Positions 9,970 to 18,679 of a stretch of 57,996 nucleotides of DNA are shown piece after piece. The notes beneath the pieces are model-generated. The model saw nothing but the letters and a program-made list of their open reading frames with translations. It was not told where the DNA came from and ran no database searches. Source of the stretch: Pseudomonadales bacterium (GTDB lineage: Bacteria; Pseudomonadota; Gammaproteobacteria; Pseudomonadales; Pseudohongiellaceae); the NCBI GenBank assembly GCA_022822865.1, contig JAJDYJ010000057.1, forward strand, positions 1-57,996. Reading direction: 5' to 3'. How positions within the stretch are numbered: the stretch's first letter is position 1; each line of letters starts with the position of its first letter. The translations under genes and the position numbers were made by a program.

Positions 9970-11025
9970 ATGCAGAAGAACAAGGCGCCGGCCGGCGGCG
10001 CTGCCCTGAGTTATCGCGACGCCGGCGTCGACATCGACCTCGGCAACGCTCTCGTGCGCAGGATCGGCTCGACCGTCAAGTCCACCAGCCGGCCCGAAGT
10101 GCTTTCCGATATCGGCGGATTCGGCGGCCTTTGCGAACTTCCGGTGGGCTACAGGCAGCCGGTGCTCGTCGCGGCGACGGACGGCGTGGGCACCAAGCTC
10201 AAGCTGGCGCTGGAACTCGGCCGGCACGACAGCGTCGGCATCGATCTGGTCGCCATGTGCGTCAACGATCTTATCGTCTGCGGCGCGCAGCCGCTGTTCT
10301 TCCTCGATTATTACGCCACCGGCGCGCTCGATGTCGACGTCGCCGCCGAAGTCATCGGCGGAATCGGCGCGGGCTGCCGGCAGGCCGGCTGCGCGCTGAT
10401 CGGCGGCGAAACCGCGGAAATGCCCGGCATGTACGGCGCCGGCGATTACGATCTGGCGGGTTTCGCCGTCGGCGTGGTCGAGAAGGACGAAATCATCGTC
10501 CCGGAACGGGTGTCCGCGGGAGACCGCCTGATCGGCCTCGCCTCGTCCGGGCCGCATTCCAACGGTTATTCCCTGATTCGGAAAATCGTCGAGGTCACTG
10601 GCGCGGATCTCGGACAGGACTTCGCCGGCCGGACTCTGGGCGAGGTCTTGCTCGAACCTACTCGCATCTATGTTCGGGCGGTCGCCGCCTTGCAGGAGAA
10701 AATCGCCATCCATGGGCTCGCGCATATCACCGGCGGCGGCATCAGCGAAAATCTGCCGCGCGTATTGCCTGCCGGGCTTGCGGCGCGAATCGATACGGCG
10801 AGCTGGCCGCGGCCGGAAATCTTCGATTGGCTTGCGAGCGCCGGCAATGTCTCCAGGGAAGAAATGTTCCGCACATTCAATTGCGGCCTCGGCATGATCG
10901 TCTGCGTCGCCGCCGAAGACCTCGAACCGGCGCTGGAGCTGCTGCGCGAAGCCGGCGAAGAGGCTTTTCCCGTCGGAGAAGTGTGCGCCGGCGACGGGCG
11001 GGAAGCCGCCGTCGAACTCGTCTGA
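9970..11025 (+). CDS. purM: Phosphoribosylformylglycinamidine cyclo-ligase
   Basis: A 351-residue AIR synthetase, which converts FGAM to aminoimidazole ribonucleotide with ATP in purine synthesis. Visible signatures include [20 protein letters not shown] near the start, [14 protein letters not shown] and the ATP-binding loop. [35 protein letters not shown] and [16 protein letters not shown] follow. It is the first gene of a purM-purN pair and divergent from the DUF2066/hda pair. Length and motifs are complete. Confidence 0.97.
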   Translation: MQKNKAPAGGAALSYRDAGVDIDLGNALVRRIGSTVKSTSRPEVLSDIGGFGGLCELPVGYRQPVLVAATDGVGTKLKLALELGRHDSVGIDLVAMCVNDLIVCGAQPLFFLDYYATGALDVDVAAEVIGGIGAGCRQAGCALIGGETAEMPGMYGAGDYDLAGFAVGVVEKDEIIVPERVSAGDRLIGLASSGPHSNGYSLIRKIVEVTGADLGQDFAGRTLGEVLLEPTRIYVRAVAALQEKIAIHGLAHITGGGISENLPRVLPAGLAARIDTASWPRPEIFDWLASAGNVSREEMFRTFNCGLGMIVCVAAEDLEPALELLREAGEEAFPVGEVCAGDGREAAVELV

Positions 11026-11039
11026 GCGGCGGGGAAATC

Positions 11040-11699
11040 ATGGCAGCGAATTCATGCAACGTCGTCGTGCTGATTTCGGGCAACGGCTCGAATCTGCAAG
11101 CGCTCATCGATCAGTCGGAGAGCTGCGGCTATCGGGTGGCGGGAGTCGTTTGCAACAATCCGGCGGCTTTCGGGCTGCAACGCGCGGCGAAAGCGGGCGT
11201 GCCGGCGACAATCGTCGAACATCGCGACTTTCCGGACCGCGAAACCTTCGATGGCGCCCTGCTCGAAGCCATAGATGCGTTCGTGCCCGATCTCATCGCG
11301 CTCGCGGGATTCATGCGCATCCTCGGCCCCGCCTTCGTGCGCGAACAGGCCGGCCGGATCCTCAACATCCACCCTTCCCTGCTGCCGAAATACACGGGCA
11401 TGCATACCCATCGGCGCGTGCTCGAAGCCGGCGAGCGCGAACACGGAGTTTCCATTCATTTCGTCAACGAGGAACTCGACGGCGGGCCGATCGTCGCGCG
11501 CAGCCGCATCGCGGTGCGCGAGGAAGACGACGAGGACAGCCTGACCGAGCGGGTACACCGGCTCGAACACGATCTGTATCCCAGGGTGACGGGCTGGTTC
11601 GCAGCGGGACGCCTGCGTCTGCGTGACGACGGCGTCTACCTGGACGGCGAGAAGTTGCCGGCTACGGGAATGGAAGCGCCGGCGCCGCCGGGGGTTTGA
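11040..11699 (+). CDS. purN: Phosphoribosylglycinamide formyltransferase
   Basis: A 219-residue GAR transformylase, which transfers a formyl group from 10-formyl-THF to GAR. The N-terminal VVVLISGNGSNLQALID holds the phosphate-binding loop. The catalytic Asn/His/Asp set appears in ILNIHPSLLPKYTGMHTHRRVLE and in HGVSIHFVNEELDGGPIV. Most homologues read KGLxTH where this protein has TGMHTH, so the loop departs slightly from the usual sequence. ATG 11040 lies 14 bp after purM. Its 3' end faces the fleQ end 14 bp away. Confidence 0.95.
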   Translation: MAANSCNVVVLISGNGSNLQALIDQSESCGYRVAGVVCNNPAAFGLQRAAKAGVPATIVEHRDFPDRETFDGALLEAIDAFVPDLIALAGFMRILGPAFVREQAGRILNIHPSLLPKYTGMHTHRRVLEAGEREHGVSIHFVNEELDGGPIVARSRIAVREEDDEDSLTERVHRLEHDLYPRVTGWFAAGRLRLRDDGVYLDGEKLPATGMEAPAPPGV

Positions 11700-11713
11700 A
11701 CCAGAGGCGGGCT

Positions 11714-13147
11714 TCAGCCCTTGCGGCCGATATTGTGCCTGCGCATCTTCTCCACCAGGGTCGTGCGGCGTAATTGCAGGCGCTCGGCCGCCTGCTTGAC
11801 GACGCCGCCGCTGTCCTGCAGCGCGCGTTCGATGAAATCCTTTTCCAGGTTCGCCAGATATTGCTTCAGATCCATGCCGTGGATCGGCGGCATGGCCGCC
11901 GAAGGATCGGCCGCGGCCGGTTCCGGCGCGATTTCCCGCACCGCCGATGCCGGTTCGGTCTCCCGGTCCGGGCTGCAAATCTTGCCCGGCAGTTTTTCCA
12001 CGCCGACGATGCCGTGGGGATACAGGATCGCCATGCGCTCGACGAGGTTGGCGAGCTCGCGCACATTGCCCGGCCAGACATAGGCGCACAAGGCCGAAAC
12101 GGCCGCGGAATTGAACCGGACCGTGCCCTTGCCGGCGGCTTCGAGATTGCGGATCAACTCGTTCAGCAATAGCGGAATATCGTCGATGCGCCGGCGCAGA
12201 GGGGGCATCTCGATGGGAAAGACATTGATCCGGTAATAGAGGTCTTCGCGAAACTCGCCTCGCTCGATCATTTCTTCGAGATTCTTGTGCGTCGCCGTCA
12301 GGATGCGCACGTCGGCCTCGATCGAGCGGGTGCCCCCGACTTTCTCGAAACTGCCCTCTTCCAGCACCCGCAACAGCTTGACCTGCATGTTGAGCGGCAT
12401 ATCGCCGATTTCGTCGAGAAACAGTGTGCCGCCGTGGGCGCGTTCGAAACGGCCGACGGTTGACGCGACGGCGCCGGTAAAGGCCCCTTTCTCGTGGCCG
12501 AACAATTCGCTTTCGAGCAATTCTCCCGGAATGGCGCCGCAGTTTACGGGCACGAAAGGTTTGCATTCCCTGCCGGAAATGCGATGCAGGTTACGCGCGA
12601 CGACTTCCTTGCCGGTGCCCGAATCGCCGGTGATCAGGACGTTCACTTCGGTGTCCGCGAGCCGCGCAACCACTTCCCTGACGCGCTGAATCGCGGGGCT
12701 GACGCCGATCAGTCCCTGCACCGCCGCGAGTCCGCGCGTGATGTCGGAATCCACCGTTCCTGCGAGATGTTCATGGCACAGGCGCGCCTTGTGCAACACG
12801 TCGAGCAGATCGCGGAAATGCGACAGGGCGTCGGGTTCCGCGAACAGGCGCGCGCGCAATCCTTCGTCGGCGAATTCGGGAATCTCCTCCTCTCCCAGCA
12901 GGACGAAGGCGGTCTCGGGCAAGGCGGATTCGAGTTCATCGAGCAATCGACGCAGACCCCCGGGATCGTAACCGGAGAGCAATACGGCCTCGACGGTCCC
13001 CAAACCCGCGGCTGCCCGCCGCCAGCCGCCGAAGTCGGCGGCGGCGACGGCCTCGTCGAGAAATTCGAGTTTTACTGCAAGCTCATGCCGGGCGGGTTCG
13101 TCTTCGCAGATCAGCAATATGGGGGATTTGCTGGCGGGCATGACCAT
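11714..13147 (-). CDS. fleQ: Sigma-54-dependent flagellar regulator, FleQ type
   Basis: A regulator of about 477 residues that activates RpoN promoters. The N-terminal 120 residues form a receiver-like FleQ domain without the clear phosphorylation-site pattern. The AAA+ domain follows with LITGDSGTGKEVVARNLH (Walker A), GAFTGA (sigma-54 contact), GGTLFLDEIGDMP (Walker B) and the YRINVFPIEMPPLRRRIDDIP segment. The C-terminal Fis-type helix-turn-helix is QAAERLQLRRTTLVEKMRRHNI. FleQ is the flagellar master regulator and a c-di-GMP receptor in Pseudomonas. Here only flgM is nearby. ATG 13147 was preferred over 13168 because a GGA lies six bases ahead. Confidence 0.85.
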   Translation of the reverse strand: MVMPASKSPILLICEDEPARHELAVKLEFLDEAVAAADFGGWRRAAAGLGTVEAVLLSGYDPGGLRRLLDELESALPETAFVLLGEEEIPEFADEGLRARLFAEPDALSHFRDLLDVLHKARLCHEHLAGTVDSDITRGLAAVQGLIGVSPAIQRVREVVARLADTEVNVLITGDSGTGKEVVARNLHRISGRECKPFVPVNCGAIPGELLESELFGHEKGAFTGAVASTVGRFERAHGGTLFLDEIGDMPLNMQVKLLRVLEEGSFEKVGGTRSIEADVRILTATHKNLEEMIERGEFREDLYYRINVFPIEMPPLRRRIDDIPLLLNELIRNLEAAGKGTVRFNSAAVSALCAYVWPGNVRELANLVERMAILYPHGIVGVEKLPGKICSPDRETEPASAVREIAPEPAAADPSAAMPPIHGMDLKQYLANLEKDFIERALQDSGGVVKQAAERLQLRRTTLVEKMRRHNIGRKG

Positions 13148-13177
13148 GGGATTCCAGAGCGAGGGCATAGTTTACAC

Positions 13178-13194
13178 GAAGTTTTATCAACTTC
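13178..13194. promoter_or_regulatory. Inverted repeat in the fleQ/flgM intergenic region
   Basis: A perfect inverted repeat, GAAGTT-TTATC-AACTTC, lies in the 87-bp gap between the divergent fleQ and flgM genes. Its spacing suits a dimeric repressor or activator site acting on one or both promoters. I see no convincing sigma-28 promoter, so the role is inferred from position only. Confidence 0.35.
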
Positions 13195-13234
13195 CCGGCG
13201 CGCCTGCCGAAATCCATAACACGGGACGAACGAA

Positions 13235-13585
13235 ATGAACGAAGACCACCGCCGCACCGCCAATACGCTCCCCTTCGCCAGACCTGCACGCGCCGCCGGG
13301 CGCGGCGGCGCCGGCGTGGAATCCAGCGAAGAAATCAGCGAGGAAATGCTTGACATCGTCAGGCAGGAACCGGAAATGAACATCAGCAGGACCGTGCTGT
13401 TGAGCAGGCAGATCGACTCGGGGCGCTACCGGGTCGATGCGTCCCGCGTGGCGCGGCGGCTGCTCGAATTCGAAGACAGGCTGCCTGGCGATCAAGGCCG
13501 CGGCCAGGGCAACGGCGGCCGCAGTTCATCGAGCAAGGGCAGGTCGTCCGCGTCGTCCACGTCCCACAGCGACGCAAGCGATTGA
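13235..13585 (+). CDS. flgM: Anti-sigma-28 factor FlgM-like protein
   Basis: A 116-residue protein whose middle part (about residues 48-83: EMNISRTVLLSRQIDSGRYRVDASRVARRLLEFEDRL) matches the C-terminal sigma-28-binding helices of FlgM, including the GxYxVDAxxVAxxLLxFE pattern. FlgM holds FliA inactive until the flagellar hook is complete. After residue 83 comes a tail of about 33 residues rich in Gly and Ser that does not belong to the domain. This tail is encoded antisense to the last 94 bp of the convergent glycosyltransferase gene. It is divergent from fleQ. Confidence 0.72.
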   Translation: MNEDHRRTANTLPFARPARAAGRGGAGVESSEEISEEMLDIVRQEPEMNISRTVLLSRQIDSGRYRVDASRVARRLLEFEDRLPGDQGRGQGNGGRSSSSKGRSSASSTSHSDASD

Positions 13586-14829
13586 TGGCGCAAGCCCGCC
13601 TCGCGCACCCGCTCCAGCGTCTGCTCCAGCACATCGGGACCGCCCCAATCCACATCGCGAAAAAGTTCTGCCGAAACCCGGCGTAATCCGATCAGCACAT
13701 AGCCGCCGTCCCGGGCGGGACCGAGCACCACTTCGACGCCGGCCGCCAGGGCTTCGAGCGCCCGCTCCAGGTATTCCGGCGTCAGCGCGGGACAATCCGC
13801 ACCGACGATCAGCACGCACTCCGTTCCGACTTCCGCCAGTTCGGCCGCGGCGGCGTGATGCATTCGCGATCCGAGATCCTCTCCCTGTTGCAGCCGTATA
13901 TCCTGGACGTTACACAAGGCAAGGAATTCCTCGTGCCCGGGATCGGACGCCGCCCAGAGATGGAATTCCGCGAGCGCGGCCTGTTCGACGGTCTCGATGA
14001 CGCGGCGCAACATGGCGCGATAGAGGCCCAGGGCCGCCTCTTCTCCGATTTGCGCGGCCAGCCGGGTCTTCACTGCGCCGATTTCCGGCTCGCGGGCGAA
14101 GATCGCGATCCGCGCGGAGGGATACTTGTAGCGGGCGCCGGCGGCGAACAGCCGCGGATAGTACATGGCCGCGAGCTTTTCGGGGGACACGCCGAGAAAG
14201 TAGAGCAGGCGCAGCCGCCACATCCGCAGGATCGTCCGCGCCGCACCGTCGCGCTCCCAGCGCCGCGAAGAACTCAATACCTTTTTCGCGAGCGGCCGCG
14301 GCCGGGCGAGCTTGCGCAGTTTCTTGCTGACGGCGATGTCTTCCATCAGCGCGATGCCGGGAAATCCGCCCGCCGTATGAAACAGCTCGGCGGAAACGAA
14401 CAGCGCCTGGTCGCCGGTGCAGACCGCCGTGAGCCGGGCGCGCAGGTTCATGAACGCGCCGATAATCCGGAAAACCGGCGCCCGCCCGCTCAACCGCACG
14501 TCGAACCATCCCCAGCCGGGTTTCCCGCCGGCCAGGGCTTCCGCGACCGCCTGTTCGGCGCCTTCGGGCAGTTCGCTGTCCGCGTGCAGGAACAGGACGA
14601 CGTCGCTGGCGGCGAAACGCGCGCCGAGATTCATCTGTTCGGCGCGCCCCGGCCGGCTGCGCACGAGCCGGTCGCATAGCGGCGCCGCGAGCGCGCGCGA
14701 GGCGTCCTCGCTACCGCCGTCGACGACGATAATTTCGTGGCCCAGGGCGCGCATCGGCCGCAATCGCTCCAGGCAGGAAACGATCTGCGCTTCTTCGTTC
14801 AATACGGGGATGACAACGCTGATTCGCAC
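13492..14829 (-). CDS. Fused glycosyltransferase (TIGR04283-like plus DUF2064/TIGR04282-like)
   Basis: A 445-residue protein made of two domains that are separate genes in many bacteria. Residues 1-225 are a GT-A family 2 transferase (MRISVVIPVLNEEAQIVSCL, IIVVDGGSEDAS, VVLFLHADSELP), like the rSAM/selenodomain-associated transferase 2 family. Residues from about 230 (RIAIFAREPEIGAVKTRLA, LIVGADCPALTPEYLERALEAL, VVLGPARDGGYVLIGLR) form the DUF2064/transferase 1 domain, a nucleotidyltransferase-like fold. The acceptor is unknown. No radical-SAM partner lies next to it. It overlaps flgM tail-to-tail by 94 bp. Confidence 0.85.
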   Translation of the reverse strand: MRISVVIPVLNEEAQIVSCLERLRPMRALGHEIIVVDGGSEDASRALAAPLCDRLVRSRPGRAEQMNLGARFAASDVVLFLHADSELPEGAEQAVAEALAGGKPGWGWFDVRLSGRAPVFRIIGAFMNLRARLTAVCTGDQALFVSAELFHTAGGFPGIALMEDIAVSKKLRKLARPRPLAKKVLSSSRRWERDGAARTILRMWRLRLLYFLGVSPEKLAAMYYPRLFAAGARYKYPSARIAIFAREPEIGAVKTRLAAQIGEEAALGLYRAMLRRVIETVEQAALAEFHLWAASDPGHEEFLALCNVQDIRLQQGEDLGSRMHHAAAAELAEVGTECVLIVGADCPALTPEYLERALEALAAGVEVVLGPARDGGYVLIGLRRVSAELFRDVDWGGPDVLEQTLERVREAGLRHQSLASLWDVDDADDLPLLDELRPPLPWPRP

Positions 14830-14864
14830 GCGGAAGTCTCGCGGCCGAAAAGCCGCCGGTAAAT

Positions 14865-14897
14865 TTGTAACTTATTGTGAGATTGGCATAAAATCTC
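14865..14897 (+). promoter_or_regulatory. Likely sigma-70 promoter with overlapping inverted repeat
   Basis: TTGTAA at 14865-14870 and TAAAAT at 14889-14894 are separated by 18 bp and lie about 60 bp ahead of the small gene at 14954. An inverted repeat, GAGATT-(7 bp)-AATCTC, covers 14879-14897 and overlaps the -10 box. That position suits a repressor operator. The identity of any regulator is unknown. Confidence 0.45.
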
Positions 14898-14953
14898 GCC
14901 GCTCAATGCCGATGGACAGCTAGAATAGCGCCGGGTTCGAAACATCCGCCTCT

Positions 14954-15214
14954 ATGCATACTGTTGCTATTCCCTTTGACAATGCCGTGAACGCAGAAAA
15001 CTACTATATCGTGGCTACGGCGCCGAACGATCCTTCCCTGCAAGTGAAAATCTCCGGCCCCTATCTGACCCGGCAGGCCGCCAAGGCCGACCTTGAAGCC
15101 GCTATCGACGAGGCGATGGATATAGATCCCAGCGCCAGAAGCTACCATTACAGCATCTCCAAGCTCGAAAGCCGCAAGCCCGGCGTGATCCAGCATATGG
15201 GATCGCATTCCTGA
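14954..15214 (+). CDS. Small hypothetical protein
   Basis: An 86-residue soluble acidic protein (MHTVAIPFDNAVNAENYYIV...). I do not recognise a family. It has no signal peptide or membrane segment, and its middle is predicted mostly helical (TRQAAKADLEAAIDEAMD). It stands alone: the neighbour on the left is divergent and the malonyl-CoA decarboxylase gene on the right is convergent. A plausible promoter with an operator-like palindrome lies just upstream, which supports it being a real gene. Confidence 0.6.
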   Translation: MHTVAIPFDNAVNAENYYIVATAPNDPSLQVKISGPYLTRQAAKADLEAAIDEAMDIDPSARSYHYSISKLESRKPGVIQHMGSHS

Positions 15215-15233
15215 GAGCCTGGCCTGGCTTCAC

Positions 15234-16550
15234 TCAATTCCTGATTTGCAGTGGCTTCAGCCGGTCGTGGAACAGCACGCGTCCGTCGTTGCTGTATTGT
15301 TCGTGATTGGCTTCGATCCGTTTCTGATCGTACAGGTAGTTCACCATCACGCCGCGGGACTGGCGCCAGCCCTTGTCCGACCGGTCGGCGCCGGCGTTCA
15401 CGCGATATAGCGATGCGCCGTTGCCGAGATGGAAACGGGCGACCGAATCCGCCGGGAAACTGCCCCGTCGCTTGCGCAACAGGAAATTGAAGGCCAGCTT
15501 GCGCAGCAATTCCTCCTGTTCGGCGGCTGACTCCCGATCGCTGACTTTTTCCCGGTATTCGCTTTTCAGTTCAGCGAGCGTTTCGTCCGTTTCGTCTTCT
15601 TCGCGTTCGAGCCATTTGCCCAGGCCGGGCACCGGCGACAGGGTCACGAAAGTCTCGATAGAAGGATGCGCCGCCTGCAATTCCTGCACGACCTGCTTGA
15701 TGAGGAAATTGCCGAAGGAAATCCGTTTCAGCCCCGGCTGGCAATTGCTGATGCTGTAGAAAACCGCGGTGGTGAAATCGCCGTTGACCGGCGCCGCGGA
15801 TGCATCGCTGTCCAGAATTTCGCCGATTCCGCCCGGCACCTCATTGGTCAGGGCGACTTCGACGAAGATCAGCGGTTCGTCGGTCAGGGACGGGTGGAAG
15901 AAGGCGTAGCAGCAACGATTTTCCGGCTCGATCCGGCTGCGCAGGTCTTCCCAGTCGCGAATCTCGTGTACGGCTTCGTAGCGGATGATGCGTTCGAGAA
16001 TCGCCGCCGAAGTCGACCAGTCAATTTCCCGCAACATGAGAAAGTCCCGGCTGAACCAGGAAGAAAGCACTTGTTCGAAATCCTGGTCCAGCGTTTCCAG
16101 TTCCCGATGGTTCTTGATCAGGCGCAACAAGTCGGCGCGCATGGCGACCAGATCGTGCGTAGAGTTGGGAGTCTGGTGCAGGCGGCGCAGCAGGGCAAGC
16201 CGGCGCGGTTCGGCCTGGCGCGAAAGCCGGCTCAGGTTCTCGCTGGACGGCTCGTGTTCGTACGCCCGCCAGGCGGCCCTGACGGTCTCGAAATCCGCGT
16301 TGAAGTTCCGCTCCAGGTTGCGGAAGAAAGCGAGCTTGTCTTCCTCCGGCGCCTCCGTGTAACTGTCCAGCACTTCCCTTGCCGTAACCGCCGTCGAAAC
16401 CTCCCCCCGCGAACCCATCAGCGTGTGCAGCGCTTCGTCGAGCAACAGCCTTTCGCCGCCGCGCCTGCGCAGCGGGGAAATCAGCCCCCACAGAAAATCC
16501 TGGAACCTGCCCAGCGCCATATCGGGAATGCCCAGCCGCAAGTACGCCAT
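15234..16550 (-). CDS. Malonyl-CoA decarboxylase
   Basis: A 438-residue protein matching the MLYCD/MatA family, which converts malonyl-CoA to acetyl-CoA and CO2. An N-terminal helical domain (residues 1-180) is followed by the acetyltransferase-like catalytic domain. That domain contains CCYAFFHPSLTDEPLIFVEVALT, FYSISNCQPGLKRISFGNFLIKQVVQEL, FVTLSPVPGLGKWL and FHLGNGASLYRVN. The His and Ser in the FHPS and TLSPVPG stretches correspond to catalytic residues of the family. It is a single gene with no malonate-uptake partners. It could influence the malonyl-CoA pool drawn on by the polyketide synthase, but that link is inference. Confidence 0.9.
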   Translation of the reverse strand: MAYLRLGIPDMALGRFQDFLWGLISPLRRRGGERLLLDEALHTLMGSRGEVSTAVTAREVLDSYTEAPEEDKLAFFRNLERNFNADFETVRAAWRAYEHEPSSENLSRLSRQAEPRRLALLRRLHQTPNSTHDLVAMRADLLRLIKNHRELETLDQDFEQVLSSWFSRDFLMLREIDWSTSAAILERIIRYEAVHEIRDWEDLRSRIEPENRCCYAFFHPSLTDEPLIFVEVALTNEVPGGIGEILDSDASAAPVNGDFTTAVFYSISNCQPGLKRISFGNFLIKQVVQELQAAHPSIETFVTLSPVPGLGKWLEREEDETDETLAELKSEYREKVSDRESAAEQEELLRKLAFNFLLRKRRGSFPADSVARFHLGNGASLYRVNAGADRSDKGWRQSRGVMVNYLYDQKRIEANHEQYSNDGRVLFHDRLKPLQIRN

Positions 16551-16644
16551 CGCGAAAACGGCCCTATTCTACCTTGTCGCCTATATCTGATAATCTCGGC
16601 TGGTTCGGGAAATATCTGTAACGGTCGAGGGGGAGCGCAACGAC

Positions 16645-17958
16645 ATGAAGCACCGCAACAGGATCGGATTGACGCAGGCCTTGCGGCAGGACCCGGCAGC
16701 CGCAGACCGGCTGCTCTGGGGCCGCGAATCCCACCCGGTGACCCGCCGCGGATTCATGCGCAAGAGCGGCCTGCTGGCCATGGGCGCGGCGCTCGGCTCG
16801 GCGATTCCATACGCCCGCTTCATGCCCGCGGGACTCGTTCCGGCGGCTTTCGCCCAGGAAAACGCTCCCGAAGAAATTCCCGGCAAGGAAGGCCTGATCG
16901 TGCTCAACGACCGCCCCCTGAACGCGGAGACGCCGGCGCATCTGCTCGACGATTCGGTCACGCCGAACCGCTACATGTTCATTCGCAATAACGGGCTCGT
17001 TCCGGAAAACATCGATCCGGAGACCTGGGAACTCGAAGTCGGCGGCGAATCCTGCCTGCGGCCCGAGCGCTTCCGCATCGCCGACCTGCTCGACCGATTC
17101 GAAACCGTCACCTTGCAATTGCAGCTCGAATGCGGCGGCAACGGCCGCAGCGAGTTCGTTCCCGCCGCCAGCGGCAACCAATGGACCACGGGCGCCATCG
17201 GCTGCCCGAGTTTCACCGGCGTGCGCCTGCGCGACGTGCTCAATTATTGCGGCGTCGGCGCCGACGCGGTCTATGTCGGCTATCACGGCGCCGACATCCA
17301 TCCGAGCGGCGACCCGGACCTCGACGCCATCTCCCGCGGCGTAACCATCGAGAAGGCGCTCGAACGCGAGTCGCTGATCGCCTGGGAAATGAACGGCGAG
17401 GACATCCCGCTGCAAAACGGCTTCCCGCTGCGCCTGGTCTGCGGCGGCTGGCCCGGCTCGGTTTCCGGCAAATGGCTGAACCGCCTCGTCGTGCGCAACC
17501 GCCTGCACGACGGCGAGAAAATGGCCGCGCCCTCCTACATGGTCCCGCGCCTGCCCGTCGCCCCCGGCAGCCGGGTGCCCGACAGCGACATGCGCATCAT
17601 CGAGTCGATGCCGGTGAAATCGCTGATCACCTACCCCCGCTCCGGCATCTCGATAGACCAGCGCGAACGCCTCGACGTGCGCGGCCACGCCTGGGCCGGC
17701 GACGACACCATCAGCGCCGTGTTCCTGTCCATCGACTTCGGCGCCACCTGGCTGCCGACGGCCGTGCAATCCCCGGCCAACCGCCTGGCCTGGCAGGACT
17801 GGGCTTCCTGGGTGCAATTCCCCGAACCGGGCTACTACGAAGTCTGGGTCCGCGCGATGGACGCCGCAGGACGCTCCCAACCCATGGTCGTACCCGGCTG
17901 GAACCCGCGCGGCTACCTCAACAACGCCTGCCACCGCATCGCGGTGCAGGTAACCTGA
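16645..17958 (+). CDS. sorA: Sulfite dehydrogenase molybdopterin subunit (SorA/SoxC-like)
   Basis: A 437-residue exported oxidoreductase of the sulfite oxidase family. The Tat signal is RRGFMRKSGLLAMGAALGSA (about residues 35-54), so it folds with its molybdenum cofactor before export to the periplasm. The Mo-ligating Cys lies in LQLECGGNGRSEFVP. The C-terminal Mo-co dimerisation domain ends GYLNNACHRIAVQV. It oxidises sulfite to sulfate and passes electrons to a cytochrome. The gene 10 bp downstream encodes a small c-type cytochrome, the usual SorAB arrangement. Other sulfite-oxidase-like enzymes cannot be excluded from sequence alone. Confidence 0.85.
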   Translation: MKHRNRIGLTQALRQDPAAADRLLWGRESHPVTRRGFMRKSGLLAMGAALGSAIPYARFMPAGLVPAAFAQENAPEEIPGKEGLIVLNDRPLNAETPAHLLDDSVTPNRYMFIRNNGLVPENIDPETWELEVGGESCLRPERFRIADLLDRFETVTLQLQLECGGNGRSEFVPAASGNQWTTGAIGCPSFTGVRLRDVLNYCGVGADAVYVGYHGADIHPSGDPDLDAISRGVTIEKALERESLIAWEMNGEDIPLQNGFPLRLVCGGWPGSVSGKWLNRLVVRNRLHDGEKMAAPSYMVPRLPVAPGSRVPDSDMRIIESMPVKSLITYPRSGISIDQRERLDVRGHAWAGDDTISAVFLSIDFGATWLPTAVQSPANRLAWQDWASWVQFPEPGYYEVWVRAMDAAGRSQPMVVPGWNPRGYLNNACHRIAVQVT

Positions 17959-17968
17959 TCCGCGCATC

Positions 17969-18337
17969 ATGCAATTACCGCGATTAACCGGTCTAATTTG
18001 CGCAACGGCCCTGCTCGCGCTCGCCCAGGCGCCGCGGGCGGCCGAAGAAACCGACCGCGTCACCGGCCTCACACTGGAAGGCGACTGGCAACTCGTACAG
18101 GCAAACTGCACCGAATGCCATTCAGCCCTGCTGATCACCCAGAACGCGGGCTCCCGCGGCATCTGGCAAATCCGCATCGCCACCATGCGCAATACCCACG
18201 GCATGGACGAACTCGACGCGGACATCGAGGCCCGGATTCTGGACTACCTGGCCGAACACTACGGCCAACGCCAAGCCTCCCGCCGCGCCCCGCTGCCAAC
18301 CCATCTACTACCCGACAATCCATACCCCCCTCTTTGA
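17969..18337 (+). CDS. sorB: Small periplasmic cytochrome c, probable SorB
   Basis: A 122-residue protein with an N-terminal signal (LTGLICATALLALAQAPRAA) and one heme-c attachment motif, CTECH, at residues 47-51. A likely distal Met ligand lies in the IATMRNTHGM segment. It follows the molybdopterin subunit by 10 bp on the same strand, so it is the probable electron acceptor for sulfite oxidation. The Pro-rich C-terminus (LPTHLLPDNPYPPL) is unassigned. It is the last gene before palindromic repeat copy B. Confidence 0.8.
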   Translation: MQLPRLTGLICATALLALAQAPRAAEETDRVTGLTLEGDWQLVQANCTECHSALLITQNAGSRGIWQIRIATMRNTHGMDELDADIEARILDYLAEHYGQRQASRRAPLPTHLLPDNPYPPL

Positions 18338-18357
18338 TTCAACGATTCAACGCACAA

Positions 18358-18607
18358 CGTGAGTCGCCGTCTGCCGGATGGAGTGCAGCGGGCGTGTGAG
18401 ACATGGGTGAGGCCCGGTCGGCGCAGCCGACAAAAAGCAAAGCTTTTTGAGGGCCGAACGACTTGCCATGGATGGCAAGGCTGGGGGTTAGCGAAGCCAC
18501 CAATGTCGCGCCATGGATGGCATGCACAAACCAGTCGAAGGCAGTCAGTGGGACGTATTTACGGCGTCCGCTGCACTCCAGCCCGCAGACGGCGACGGAT
18601 CGAAGCC
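18358..18607 (+). repeat. Palindromic repeat family, copy B (single long unit)
   Basis: The left arm at 18363-18391 is complementary to the right arm at 18568-18596 (27 of 29 positions). They enclose a core with several small hairpins. These are GTCGGC/GCCGAC around 18420, AAAAAGC-AAA-GCTTTTT, and CTTGCCA-TGGA-TGGCAAG. The end signature GGATCGAAGCC closes the unit at 18607. The copies at 22258 and 48284 share the core but not the arm sequence. It fills most of the 342-bp gap between sorB and prpB. No convincing coding sequence is present. Confidence 0.85.
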
Positions 18608-18679
18608 AGAAATCAACGCGAGCCAACTCAAAAACAGTATAATTGCGCCCTCACAGACACCGCGCAGGAGAATCAATAC

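Noticed and set aside
8809..10725. Upstream extension of the hda frame to 870 codons
   Set aside because: The added part runs antisense through purM and out of frame through the DUF2066 gene; Hda has its normal length from ATG 8808.
15234..16550. Malonyl-CoA decarboxylase as a member of the polyketide cluster
   Set aside because: It lies more than 9 kb from the nearest cluster gene with unrelated operons between; only a metabolic link is possible.
18359..18679. Open frames running through palindromic repeat B, joined to prpB
   Set aside because: The sequence is explained by the repeat. PrpB homologues start at the ATG with a ribosome site at 18680.
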